Positions 1 through 8,353 of a DNA stretch of 64,000 nucleotides are shown piece after piece. Source of the stretch: JAILLW01 sp045629045 (GTDB lineage: Bacteria; Bacillota; Clostridia; Lachnospirales; Lachnospiraceae); contig JAZQQM010000001.1 in NCBI GenBank assembly GCA_045629045.1, positions 46,828 to 110,827 of the forward strand, given 5' to 3'. The position numbers were made by a program, and so were the translations under genes. The stretch's first letter is position 1; every line of letters starts with the position of its first letter. The notes beneath the pieces are model-generated. The model was given only the letters and a program-made list of their open reading frames with translations. It had not been told where the DNA came from and ran no database searches.

Positions 1-954
1 TGCCAAAAATGCCTGAATGCCATCCACATTATGGGCACCATCCAAATAAACCTCAGGGAGTATTTCTTCCATGCGTCCGGGCCAGAAAGCCTTAAGTAAA
101 GAGCTTTGAACAATTTCCTGTGAAAACTTCTCATTTTCAAGACAAAATGCAGCCATAACAGCAAGGGATGCATTCATCACCTGATAGGTTGCGGCGGTTT
201 TAAGTCGCAAACCACCTAATCTATAATACCTACATCCTATGGAAAAATCAATGATTTGTTTGTTTTGTAATAGAATTTTAATATTTTCGGCGGATATGGG
301 ATAACAGGTGCTATTTCTTTCCTTTACCACCCTTGAAATCACATCAAAGGCTATATCTTCGCTATCATACACAACCGTAGGCACATCCTTTGCTATAATA
401 CCGGCCTTTTCGTATGCAATCGCGTCAAGAGTATCTCCAAGATACTCCATATGGTCCATTCCGATTTTCGTTATTATTGATAAGTCTTTTCGGATAATAC
501 AGTTAGTGGCATCAAGTCTTCCCCCAAGGCCTGTTTCAAGTACAATATAGTCTACCTTCCGCTTGGCAAAATAATCCATGGCCATAAGGAATAAAAACTC
601 AAAAAAAGAAGGATGTGCAACGCTCCCTTCTTCCTTTAATATTCTCTTGATATCTTCAAAGCACTCTACGAAATCTTCATTTGAAATTTCTTCATTATTT
701 ACCTTTATGCGCTCATTCATTCTAACAAGATGCGGGGAAGTGAACATTCCCACCTTAAATCCCATTTCCTGAAGAATGGTACACAAATACAAGGTTGTAG
801 ATCCCTTTCCGTTAGTGCCTGCTATATGAACCACCCGGGATGAGCCCTCGTTATAAACATGTTCAAGAAGCACATGAGTATCATTGAGTGTATTCTTACC
901 GGCGAACTTCGGAATATCCAATATGTAATTGCAGCAATCCGTATATCTGTCCAT
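1..954 (-). CDS. folC: Folylpolyglutamate synthase / dihydrofolate synthase, 3' end beyond window
   Basis: Adds glutamate to folates in the cytoplasm (Mur-ligase superfamily). The reverse strand is open from ATG at 954 to the window edge, giving 318 residues of a family usually about 420-430 long, so roughly the last 100 residues are outside. Motifs seen: P-loop GTNGKGS at residues 46-52, SPHLVRMNERI, ETGLGGRLDATN, a GMDHMEYLG magnesium/ATP region, YEKAGI, PGRMEE and DGAHN near the cut end. It starts 13 bp after the mgtE stop, so it is probably the distal gene of that transcript. The combination of motifs is diagnostic; only which of the two folate activities dominates is open. Confidence 0.93.
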   Translation of the reverse strand, partial: MDRYTDCCNYILDIPKFAGKNTLNDTHVLLEHVYNEGSSRVVHIAGTNGKGSTTLYLCTILQEMGFKVGMFTSPHLVRMNERIKVNNEEISNEDFVECFEDIKRILKEEGSVAHPSFFEFLFLMAMDYFAKRKVDYIVLETGLGGRLDATNCIIRKDLSIITKIGMDHMEYLGDTLDAIAYEKAGIIAKDVPTVVYDSEDIAFDVISRVVKERNSTCYPISAENIKILLQNKQIIDFSIGCRYYRLGGLRLKTAATYQVMNASLAVMAAFCLENEKFSQEIVQSSLLKAFWPGRMEEILPEVYLDGAHNVDGIQAFLA

Positions 955-967
955 CAAAAAAAATACA

Positions 968-2323
968 TTATACTCCCAAAATATGAGAAGATATCTGGAA
1001 ATAAACAATCAACGAAATCACATCAACTATGGTCGTAATAAACGGCGATGCCATTACTGCCGGGTCAAATCCCAATCTTTTTGCCAGAATCGGAAGTGAA
1101 CAGCCGATTAATTTAGCAAACATAACTGCACATATTAAAGTAAGGCAAACCACAATTGCAACCGGAATTGCTATTTTGTCCCACAAAAGCAGTTTAACGA
1201 AATTGGCAGCGGCCAGGGTCATACCGCAGCAAAAAGCTACTCTTATTTCTTTCCAGATAACCTTTAAGGTATCTTTGTACTCTATTTCACCCAGCGAAAG
1301 TCCGCGAATAATCGTAACCGAAGCCTGTCCGCCCGCATTACCGCCGGTATCCATAAGCATGGGAATATATGCTACCAAAATTGCCATCTTGGCCAGGGAA
1401 TCTTCAAAAGAAGTAATAATACTTCCCGTAAAAGTTGCCGAAACCATAAGTAAAAGAAGCCATGGCATTCTTTGCTTCCAGGTTTCCCAAATGGAGGTAC
1501 GAAGATACGGCTTATCGGAAGGAATAATAGCAGCCATCTTTTCCATATCCTCTGTAGCCTCTTCCTGCATGATGTCCACTACATCATCGACAGTTACAAT
1601 ACCAACCAGTCTTTCTTCATTATCTACAACCGGCATTGCAATAAAGTCGTACTTCTGGAACTGACGGGCAACCTCTTCTTGGTCCATCAAGGTATGCAAA
1701 TATATAACATTCTCATGCATTATCTCTCCGATAACAGCATCAGGCTGAGAAATAAGCAGATATCTTAAAGCAACCGTGCCAAGCAGTTTTCTGTTGGCAT
1801 CCGTAACATAGCAAATATTAATTGTCTCGGAATCAACACCTCTTTGACGGATTCTCGCTATCGCATCCTCAACAGTCATGTTTTCCTTAAGGTCCACATA
1901 CTCCACAGTCATGATAGAACCTGCGGAATCCTCCGGATATCTAAGCAGATGATTAATATCACGTCTTGTCTCTGCCGAAGCATTGGCAAGAAGCTTCTTA
2001 ACAATATTTGCAGGCATTTCCTCAAGAAGGTCTGTTGCATCATCGGCCATCAGATTATCGATGATACTTGCAGCATCCTTTTCGGACATTCCTGTAATTA
2101 TAAATTGCTGGGAATCGACTTCGAGATAAGAAAAGATATCAGCAGCCATATCCTTGGGCATGATTCGGAAAACCTTCATCATTTCCGCTTCATCAAGCTC
2201 CTCCAGACAGGCAGCTATATCGGCGTCGTTCATATCGGCCATCTTTTGTCTTAATGAGGTATATTGTTTAGTTTCCAGAAGTTCCTTTATAATTTCAAGG
2301 TCATTCTTTTCTTTTTCTTCCAT
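968..2323 (-). CDS. mgtE: Magnesium transporter MgtE
   Basis: Magnesium-gated Mg2+ channel of the plasma membrane, 451 residues as is normal for the family. Order: helical N-domain (about 1-130), two CBS domains (about 132-258), a connecting helix, then five membrane segments from about residue 285. The pore signature GGNAGGQAS lies near residue 330 and the conserved aspartate of the last helix is present in TTIVDVISL. In the family, Mg2+ binding to the N/CBS domains closes the pore, so the protein is self-regulated. A GGAGG Shine-Dalgarno stands just upstream of the ATG. folC follows after 13 bp. Confidence 0.95.
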   Translation of the reverse strand: MEEKEKNDLEIIKELLETKQYTSLRQKMADMNDADIAACLEELDEAEMMKVFRIMPKDMAADIFSYLEVDSQQFIITGMSEKDAASIIDNLMADDATDLLEEMPANIVKKLLANASAETRRDINHLLRYPEDSAGSIMTVEYVDLKENMTVEDAIARIRQRGVDSETINICYVTDANRKLLGTVALRYLLISQPDAVIGEIMHENVIYLHTLMDQEEVARQFQKYDFIAMPVVDNEERLVGIVTVDDVVDIMQEEATEDMEKMAAIIPSDKPYLRTSIWETWKQRMPWLLLLMVSATFTGSIITSFEDSLAKMAILVAYIPMLMDTGGNAGGQASVTIIRGLSLGEIEYKDTLKVIWKEIRVAFCCGMTLAAANFVKLLLWDKIAIPVAIVVCLTLICAVMFAKLIGCSLPILAKRLGFDPAVMASPFITTIVDVISLIVYFQISSHILGV

Positions 2324-2395
2324 GATATACCTCCTTTCAATATTACGCGCCTATTAAATTAAACCCCGACAGATAACAGTTGTCAAGATTTTTGT

Positions 2396-3049
2396 CTATT
2401 TTATGTAAAGCATATGACCAAGGAGTCCTGCCGGCGTTTTTTTGCTGAATCTTACGAATTCGCCGTACTCAATCATATATCTTTTGCCCCATGAGGATAT
2501 CTCAAAATACATTTTACCCTCATCATCATATATACCGGTAACAACAACAAAATGACCGTAGGTTCTGCATAGCACGGATTTGTTGTCGGGACTTAACAGT
2601 TCAAGTCCCCGATTGGCTCTATTCCTTCCGTATATCTTTGGAATACACAGGATAACCGGTATATCTTCGTCAAGCATCTTCTTGACTCTGGGATACAATT
2701 TCCTTAAGTTAAAAGTCCAAAACAAATGATACTTTAAACCATATCCTCCGAACAAACACAAAGCCCCCAGATACATATGAATAAAACTCATTCCAAGCTT
2801 TGTGGAAAGATAAAGCATACGGGATGCTATCAAATTAAAGTAACTGCGATAATCCTCCTCCGATTCAAAAGCGGTATCCTTTTGAAGATAAGCAATCGTA
2901 TCTGCCAGGGCTACCACTCCGCAGCCTCCCTGCACCTTTCCTTTGGCAAATAAAGACTTTTCGGTTTTAAAAAGATTCTGAGAGCCACCGTATTCACAGG
3001 CATCTTTAACAGTAATGTAATTGTTCTTCAGTCTTGCAATTAAATTCAT
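2396..3049 (-). CDS. Papain-fold, C39-like peptidase domain protein
   Basis: 217 residues without signal peptide or clear membrane helix. Visible peptidase_C39_2-like features: a nucleophile-like Cys43 in QGGCGVVALAD, a His166 in YGHFVVVTGIYDD, and SSW at 185-187 where papain-fold enzymes usually have an Asn/Asp before Trp. Such domains cleave peptides or act as transglutaminase/acyl-transfer folds; the substrate is not deducible. The missing Asn/Asp leaves activity uncertain. Its ATG overlaps the stop of the upstream yigZ-family gene by 4 bp (ATGA), so the two are translationally coupled. Confidence 0.6.
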   Translation of the reverse strand: MNLIARLKNNYITVKDACEYGGSQNLFKTEKSLFAKGKVQGGCGVVALADTIAYLQKDTAFESEEDYRSYFNLIASRMLYLSTKLGMSFIHMYLGALCLFGGYGLKYHLFWTFNLRKLYPRVKKMLDEDIPVILCIPKIYGRNRANRGLELLSPDNKSVLCRTYGHFVVVTGIYDDEGKMYFEISSWGKRYMIEYGEFVRFSKKTPAGLLGHMLYIK

Positions 3050-3690
3050 AATGGATAATATCCTGTTGTAAGTTTATTAATATCGGCAGTTCCCTTTGTC
3101 AGATTGGTAAGATCATCAATTGTTCTATCAACGTTTTCCGCTCTTGTTCTTAAAGTATATTTAACATTTTGCTGATAATCTTTATTAATAACCTTTATCT
3201 CATTATTTTCTATAAAATATTCCAAAGAATTGACATTCGAATAATCAATCGTAATCTCGATATCACCGCAATAAGTAACAGCAGCAATCATTCCATCCCT
3301 TACCGCATTATCAAGAGCATCCTTAACGGCACTTTGATAGGCCTTTACAAGTCCGCCGGTTCCCAGCAGCACTCCGCCGAAATATCTTGTTACGACACAG
3401 ACTATATTAGTGATGTCCGCACCGGACAGTACCTCAAGCATAGGCTTACCTGCTGTACCGGAAGGTTCACCGTCATCCGACGAGCGTGTAAGTTCCCCGG
3501 CTGGTCCCAAAATCATTGCGGTACAGTTATGGCGTGCGTCATAGTGCTTCTTTCTAATTTTGTTAATAAAATCGTTTGCCTCTTCTTCCGTTTCGGCAGC
3601 ATGAATATAACAAAGAAACTTTGATTTCTTTTCTTCGTAATAGCCTTCAACATCGCCCGTAATTATGTTGTATCCCGTTTTAGTTGACAT
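3046..3690 (-). CDS. YigZ/IMPACT family protein
   Basis: 214 residues, the usual length for the YigZ family. The N-terminal half carries the UPF0029/IMPACT signature (KKSKFLCYIHAAETEEEA, KKHYDARHNCTAM, SSDDGEPSGTAGKPML, TRYFGGVLLGTGGLVKAY); the C-terminal part is a DUF1949-type ferredoxin-like fold. Cytosolic; IMPACT relatives act in translation stress (GCN2 control) but the bacterial role is unsettled. First gene of a two-gene unit with the C39-like gene, following the strong terminator that ends the PBP gene. Confidence 0.88.
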   Translation of the reverse strand: MSTKTGYNIITGDVEGYYEEKKSKFLCYIHAAETEEEANDFINKIRKKHYDARHNCTAMILGPAGELTRSSDDGEPSGTAGKPMLEVLSGADITNIVCVVTRYFGGVLLGTGGLVKAYQSAVKDALDNAVRDGMIAAVTYCGDIEITIDYSNVNSLEYFIENNEIKVINKDYQQNVKYTLRTRAENVDRTIDDLTNLTKGTADINKLTTGYYPL

Positions 3691-3730
3691 AATTAATTTA
3701 CATAACTTTCTTGGTTATCTTTAGTCTTAA

Positions 3731-3766
3731 AAAGGCGGTTCTAAAAATCGAACCGCCTTAAATCTT
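3731..3766 (-). terminator. Rho-independent terminator after the class A PBP gene
   Basis: Perfect 10-bp stem (AAGGCGGTTC paired with GAACCGCCTT, loop of 8) followed on the minus strand by a run of five T. It sits between the PBP stop and the yigZ-family start and so insulates the two units. Confidence 0.9.
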
Positions 3767-3786
3767 CAAGTTAAATCTGTTAAGAG

Positions 3787-6528
3787 CTACTGTGCTCCGC
3801 CCTCAAGTGCCGCCTGCTGCGCTGCAAGAGCCGCCTCATACTGAGCAAGAGCATCTTCATTGGCACTTTGCTGTTGCTGAAGCATTTGCTGGTACGCGGC
3901 TGCATTCGCCTGAATTTCCATTCGCTGCTGTTCAATTACTGCATCAACACCGGGTTGAGACATAAATTCCGCCGTATGGATACACTGGGTTCTTATTGGT
4001 TCCTCGCCCTCTTCAGGTTCCACATTTGCTGCAATATTTCCGGCCTCGGCATCTCCCGACATAAGAACATTATCCGGCATTACTTCAACTACGCCCTCTG
4101 CCTTAAACGGACAATATTCCGTAGCCGGAGCTCCGCAATACTGACATACCGCACCCTGATAATGAACGTCACATACTTCGGTAGGTACGGTACCTTCTGC
4201 GAAGTATTCCGTCCTTAAGCACTCGTCACATAATCCCGGAATCGGCAGTTTACCCGAATGGGAGCATATGGTTGCCGTTACAATTCCCGAAGGAACGGGG
4301 AACGAAGCCGGCGGAAGATCTTCGTGAACACGGCTCATTACTTTACGCCACAACTTCTTGGCAATATTTCTTTCTTCACCGGAACGAAGTTTTGTATTAT
4401 CATCATATCCTTCCCATACAGTTGCCGTATAGTAATTGGTATATCCTGCAAACCAAACATCGTTATAGGATGTGGTTGTACCTGTCTTACCTGCTATTGC
4501 AGTTCCTCCGAAGTTAACGGAAGCACCTGTACCCTGTGTAACAACATCCTGCATTGCAGATGTTAAAAGCCAGGCTGTAGTCGGCTTAATTACCTGACGC
4601 GAATCGGGAGTTGTATTATCTATTATAACGTTACCGTCATGATCTACTATCTTGGTATAAAGCTTAGGTTTAATATATGTACCCTGGTTAGCTATTGCAG
4701 CATATGCGGCATTTAATTCAATATTATAAACACCGTATGTTAAACCGCCGAGTACAAGTGACTGCTGAATATCCGAGAATATCTGAGGTTCACCGTTAAT
4801 AGTCTTTTCTTCTCTGTCAATTATTGTGGTAAATCCGAAATTCTTTAAATAATCAAAGGCAACCTGAGGCGTAATATATGTGATAGTTTTTACAGCCAAA
4901 ATATTCATCGAATCAATAACACCCTGACGGGCACTGTTAATTCCTCTGTATCCGGAATACCAGTTGGATACCGGACGTCCGTTGGCATAGTTAAAAGGTG
5001 CATCATTGATTGCCGTTCCCAAAGTAACCATGCCTATATCAAGGGCAGGTGCATATCCTGCAACAATCTTAAAGCAGGAACCGGGCTGACGCTTGGCGCT
5101 TGTAGCTCTGTTAAGAGTACGGCTTGCTTCTTTTGAACCGCGTCCGCCGACCATGGCAACAACATAACCCGTGCTTTGCTCTTCCACCGTAATCGAAACC
5201 TGAGGCTGAGCTGTAAGAGTAATGCTTTCATCATATACTTCTTCACCGGGTTCTAAGATTGCAGCCTTATATTCTTCAATATCCGCATAAGCGCTGTCCT
5301 GGTCTTCAAATATCAAACTGTATGAAGAAGAACGATTTTCTCTAAAGTATTTGCGGAACATTTCCTGAGAATAGCTCTTTAAGTCTCCGCTTGGAGTCTG
5401 TACCGTAAGAGCGTACTTAAGCAGCCATCTGCAGTTACCCGGGAAGTTTTCTTCATTCGCACATTCCTCGTCACAGATTTTCTGAATATCCGGATCCTGG
5501 GTAGAATAAATCTTAAGTCCGCCGCTATATAAGAGCATAAATGCCTGTTGCTCCGTATATCCTGCATTCTGAAGATCATCAAGAACATCATCCGTAAGGG
5601 CATCAACGAAATATGAATTAACAAGCGATTCATCAACTTCATCGTTAACCACTTTAATTCTTGAATAAACATCATCATCCATAGCTCCGTCAAACTGAGC
5701 CTGATTAATATAACCCTGTTCAAGCATATTTCTTAATACCTTTTCACGCCTTTTGGCATTGGCATCGGGATGTGAAATAGGATTATACTTTGAAGGATTC
5801 TGTGTTATACCTGCGATAACGGCACACTCCGATAACGAAAGTGTACTTACGGATTTATTAAAATAACGCATTGAAGCGGCCTGAACACCCAAAGTATTCT
5901 GACCTAAGTTAATTGTATTCATATAGTTAAGAAGAATATCTTCTTTTGACATCTTCTTTGTTAATTCAATAGCCAGATACTGCTCCTGAATTTTACGCTT
6001 CATACTGTCGGCGAAGCTGTCCTCCGAAACCCATGAGGTAAATACGTTATTCTTAAGAAGCTGCTGGGTAATTGTCGAAGCACCTTCCGTAAAATGGAAG
6101 CCGTTGGCAATACCTACATAACCTGCACGAATGATACCTTTTATATCAATACCGTTATGCTCGTAGAATCTTTCATCCTCAATTGCCACAAATGCATTGG
6201 CAAGGTCTGTCGGTATCATATCCATACTGACAGGAATACGGTTAGAGTCCTGCGAAATAAGCTTTGCTATCTGGTTTCCTTCATTATCATAAACGAAGGT
6301 ACTAAAACCGGTCGGTGTAACATCGATATTCTCAATACTGGGAGATGTATCTATTACTCCCTTAAAAATACCGAATCCCAAACTGCATCCTATACCGGCT
6401 ATACCGATAAGTCCTATAACAATAAGATACAGAATGATTACCAAAAATTTCTTTATGAACTTGGGCGATTTCATATGAAGAGAATGTTGCTTTTCCTTTA
6501 TTCCTCTTCTACTGTAATCAGCTGACAT
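3787..6528 (-). CDS. Class A penicillin-binding protein (PBP1A-type)
   Basis: Bifunctional peptidoglycan polymerase/cross-linker anchored in the membrane, 913 residues. One membrane helix at about 25-52; GT51 glycosyltransferase with catalytic Glu117 (EDERFYEHNG) and GASTITQQLLKN; linker; transpeptidase with SxxK (QPGSCFK, Ser near 482), SMN and AGKTGTT. The C-terminal 150 residues are unusual: a Cys-rich stretch (about 760-820) with CSHSGK, CDEC, CDVH, CQYC and CPF, then a Gln/Ala-rich coiled tail (AAYQQMLQQQQ). On the outer face these cysteines could bind metal or form disulfides. SD AAAGG precedes the ATG; a consensus-like promoter lies at 6600-6628. Monocistronic. Confidence 0.94.
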   Translation of the reverse strand: MSADYSRRGIKEKQHSLHMKSPKFIKKFLVIILYLIVIGLIGIAGIGCSLGFGIFKGVIDTSPSIENIDVTPTGFSTFVYDNEGNQIAKLISQDSNRIPVSMDMIPTDLANAFVAIEDERFYEHNGIDIKGIIRAGYVGIANGFHFTEGASTITQQLLKNNVFTSWVSEDSFADSMKRKIQEQYLAIELTKKMSKEDILLNYMNTINLGQNTLGVQAASMRYFNKSVSTLSLSECAVIAGITQNPSKYNPISHPDANAKRREKVLRNMLEQGYINQAQFDGAMDDDVYSRIKVVNDEVDESLVNSYFVDALTDDVLDDLQNAGYTEQQAFMLLYSGGLKIYSTQDPDIQKICDEECANEENFPGNCRWLLKYALTVQTPSGDLKSYSQEMFRKYFRENRSSSYSLIFEDQDSAYADIEEYKAAILEPGEEVYDESITLTAQPQVSITVEEQSTGYVVAMVGGRGSKEASRTLNRATSAKRQPGSCFKIVAGYAPALDIGMVTLGTAINDAPFNYANGRPVSNWYSGYRGINSARQGVIDSMNILAVKTITYITPQVAFDYLKNFGFTTIIDREEKTINGEPQIFSDIQQSLVLGGLTYGVYNIELNAAYAAIANQGTYIKPKLYTKIVDHDGNVIIDNTTPDSRQVIKPTTAWLLTSAMQDVVTQGTGASVNFGGTAIAGKTGTTTSYNDVWFAGYTNYYTATVWEGYDDNTKLRSGEERNIAKKLWRKVMSRVHEDLPPASFPVPSGIVTATICSHSGKLPIPGLCDECLRTEYFAEGTVPTEVCDVHYQGAVCQYCGAPATEYCPFKAEGVVEVMPDNVLMSGDAEAGNIAANVEPEEGEEPIRTQCIHTAEFMSQPGVDAVIEQQRMEIQANAAAYQQMLQQQQSANEDALAQYEAALAAQQAALEGGAQ

Positions 6529-6599
6529 AATTTGCCTTTCTTACAAAGATATAAAATAAAACTTAATTCCCAATAACAATATACCCACACATTCGAAAT

Positions 6600-6628
6600 A
6601 TTATATCAAATGTGCGGGATTTTTACAA
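6600..6628 (-). promoter_or_regulatory. Predicted sigma-A promoter of the PBP gene
   Basis: On the minus strand: -35 TTGTAA (6623-6628), 17-bp spacer, -10 TATAAT (6600-6605). The region also forms a long imperfect hairpin (CCCACACATT against AATGTGCGGG), which overlaps the -10 and might affect promoter opening. Confidence 0.6.
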
Positions 6629-6641
6629 AGTCAAATTATTA

Positions 6642-6670
6642 TTGAATTAGACTTAACTATCTGTTATACT
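6642..6670 (+). promoter_or_regulatory. Predicted promoter of the tRNA-Thr gene
   Basis: -35 TTGAAT (6642-6647), 17-bp spacer, -10 TATACT (6665-6670), placing the start about 20 bp before the mature tRNA 5' end. Confidence 0.65.
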
Positions 6671-6695
6671 GTTTGACGGTGTTAATCACCTTAAT

Positions 6696-6768
6696 GCTCT
6701 CGTGGCTCAGTCGGTAGAGCGTCGCATTGGTAGTGCGGAGGTCACGGGTCCGATTCCCGTCGGGAGCT
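6696..6768 (+). tRNA. tRNA-Thr (anticodon GGT)
   Basis: Full cloverleaf of 73 nt: 7-bp acceptor stem GCTCTCG/CGGGAGC (one T-G), D arm GCTC/GAGC, anticodon stem TCGCA/TGCGG with loop TTGGTAG (GGT at 34-36), T arm ACGGG/CCCGT. No encoded CCA. Only plus-strand gene in this part of the window; own promoter and terminator. Confidence 0.95.
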
Positions 6769-6769
6769 G

Positions 6770-7726
6770 TTAAAATGGGAAGCCTACGGGCTTCTTTTTT
6801 TTGGTCTTTAAATACTCTTTCTTTTCATTCTCTTCGGCTATTATTTCACCGTCTTTAATATCTTTTTCAATCTTATCCGTCCATTTGTTTTTATCAGAAA
6901 TATAATCGGCACACTCCGAATAATCAAGTCTCAGCACCGTTGCACCGCGATATATCAAATTACCGTCTCCGTAATGATATGTAAAGGTTGCGCCTATCTT
7001 ACCGTTCATAAACAAAAGTCCAAGATTATATCTTCCGTCTGCCACGCCTTCCTTAACCAAAGTATCGGTTATCTCTTCCTTAAATTCGGGGGCCGTTGCC
7101 AGCCTTTCGTTTTCGTCTGCTATATTGTCAAATACTACCTGAGCAATATCATGGCTTCCGTCAAATACATCATCGAATTTAACTCTTTCCTGCGTCTTTA
7201 AATCGATTGTGCAGCTGTAAGCGTCATGATATTCCGCATATACGCTTCCTATAAAATAGTCATTATAAAAAGCTATACTTATATAATCGTTATCCATATA
7301 AGTTATTTCATAGGTAACGGTACTTTCGTTTCTGCCCTTGTCGTACTTTTCTTCATACGTAAATTTAGGATACATTTTGTCCATAATAAGGCATGCCCTG
7401 TCTCTTATTTCCTTATTGGCCTTAGAAACATTGCGCTTATTCTTATATACAATCTGCGGATAATAAATGTGATAATTGTGAGGCTCTTCCACATATTCGA
7501 AGGATGCAAACCTGATTTCATAGTCAAGATTATCCCCATAATAAATCTCGGAATCATCAATTTCCTTATGCCATTCAACATCAGGAGAAACGTCTGCGCC
7601 CTCATCGTCTCCCGAATGCACCACCCTTGTATCTGCATGGGCAGTTTCGGGAACTGTAACGATAAAGCATAGGAAAATGATTAAAGATATAGTTGCCCCC
7701 AACAGTTTCTTAAATGGTTTTTTCAT
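6770..7726 (-). CDS. Secreted DUF3298/RsiV-like protein
   Basis: 318 residues with a signal peptide (MKKPFKKLLG start, hydrophobic 8-27, cleavage likely after AHA). The body resembles the DUF4163/DUF3298 beta-rich pair found in RsiV and other exported proteins: YPQIVYKNKRNVSKANKEI, then ISIAFYNDYFIGSVYAEYHDAYSCTIDLKTQERVKFDDVFD and a C-terminal GATFTYHYGDG stretch. Function unknown; relatives bind lysozyme or act as anti-sigma receptors, but no cytoplasmic anti-sigma domain is present here. It follows sigH by about 40 bp and has an SD GAGGG. Its last 11 codons overlap the tRNA-Thr terminator. Confidence 0.7.
   Translation of the reverse strand: MKKPFKKLLGATISLIIFLCFIVTVPETAHADTRVVHSGDDEGADVSPDVEWHKEIDDSEIYYGDNLDYEIRFASFEYVEEPHNYHIYYPQIVYKNKRNVSKANKEIRDRACLIMDKMYPKFTYEEKYDKGRNESTVTYEITYMDNDYISIAFYNDYFIGSVYAEYHDAYSCTIDLKTQERVKFDDVFDGSHDIAQVVFDNIADENERLATAPEFKEEITDTLVKEGVADGRYNLGLLFMNGKIGATFTYHYGDGNLIYRGATVLRLDYSECADYISDKNKWTDKIEKDIKDGEIIAEENEKKEYLKTKKKKPVGFPF
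6779..6802 (+). terminator. Terminator of tRNA-Thr, inside the end of the converging CDS
   Basis: Stem GAAGCC/GGCTTC with tetraloop TACG followed by eight T. It begins 10 bp after the tRNA and is fully inside the last codons of the opposite gene, where it encodes the KKKKPVGF end. Confidence 0.88.
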
Positions 7727-7765
7727 ATTTTACCCTCAAAAATATATACCCTAAAGTTCAAAACT

Positions 7766-8353
7766 CTAATCCATATGTTCCATAACTTTTTTAAGTTTTG
7801 TCTTTAACCTGTTTAGTGCATTATCGACCGATTTTACGTCCTTACCTAAAACCGCTGCCGTCTGTCGGTAATCCAGGCCTACAAGCTTTAGATCAAGCAC
7901 CTGCTTTTCAAAGGGACTTAATTCCTTTTCAAAAGCCTCCTCAATCAATAACGCCCGTTCTTTATCCAGAAATTCCTCTTCCGGATTGGCTCCGCCCTCC
8001 TTTTGGAAGTCTTCTTCGTATATAGATGTGTAGCTGTTAAGCATCATATGCTTTTGACGTCCTGCAGCCTGAATGGCCGTATACATCTGTCGGGAAACGC
8101 ATAGCTGGGCAAAGGTTATAAAACTTGCATCCCGTCCCGAATCAAAATCTCTTACGGCTTTATACAGGCCAATCATTCCCTCCTGAATAAGGTCCTCCTC
8201 ATCAGCCCCCAGAATATACATACTCTTAGCGTTCTTACGGACCAGATTCTTATATTTGATCATAAGATAATCCGTAACATCATCGCTTCCGTCTCTTAAT
8301 AAATCAATTAATTCTTCATCCTTGTAAGAATCATATTTATTATTCTCTGGCAT
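7766..8353 (-). CDS. sigH: RNA polymerase sigma factor, SigH/Spo0H type
   Basis: 195 residues. Region 2 (MIKYKNLVRKNAKSMYILGADEEDLIQEGMIGLYKAV continuing to FITFAQLCVSRQ) and a region 4 helix-turn-helix (LSPFEKQVLDLKLVGLDYRQTAAVLG) match the sigma-70 family; the sequence and the neighbourhood cysS-mrnC-rlmB-x-sigH are those of SigH, the early-stationary/sporulation sigma factor of Firmicutes. The start overlaps the end of the upstream SGNH gene by 14 bp and uses an AAAGGTGAT SD inside it, which implies coupling. In Bacillus a rae1 gene stands between rlmB and sigH; here the SGNH gene takes that place. Confidence 0.88.
   Translation of the reverse strand: MPENNKYDSYKDEELIDLLRDGSDDVTDYLMIKYKNLVRKNAKSMYILGADEEDLIQEGMIGLYKAVRDFDSGRDASFITFAQLCVSRQMYTAIQAAGRQKHMMLNSYTSIYEEDFQKEGGANPEEEFLDKERALLIEEAFEKELSPFEKQVLDLKLVGLDYRQTAAVLGKDVKSVDNALNRLKTKLKKVMEHMD

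Noticed and set aside
1029..1664. Plus-strand 211-residue frame opposite mgtE
   Set aside because: Shadow of the well-supported mgtE gene; no known motif and no SD.
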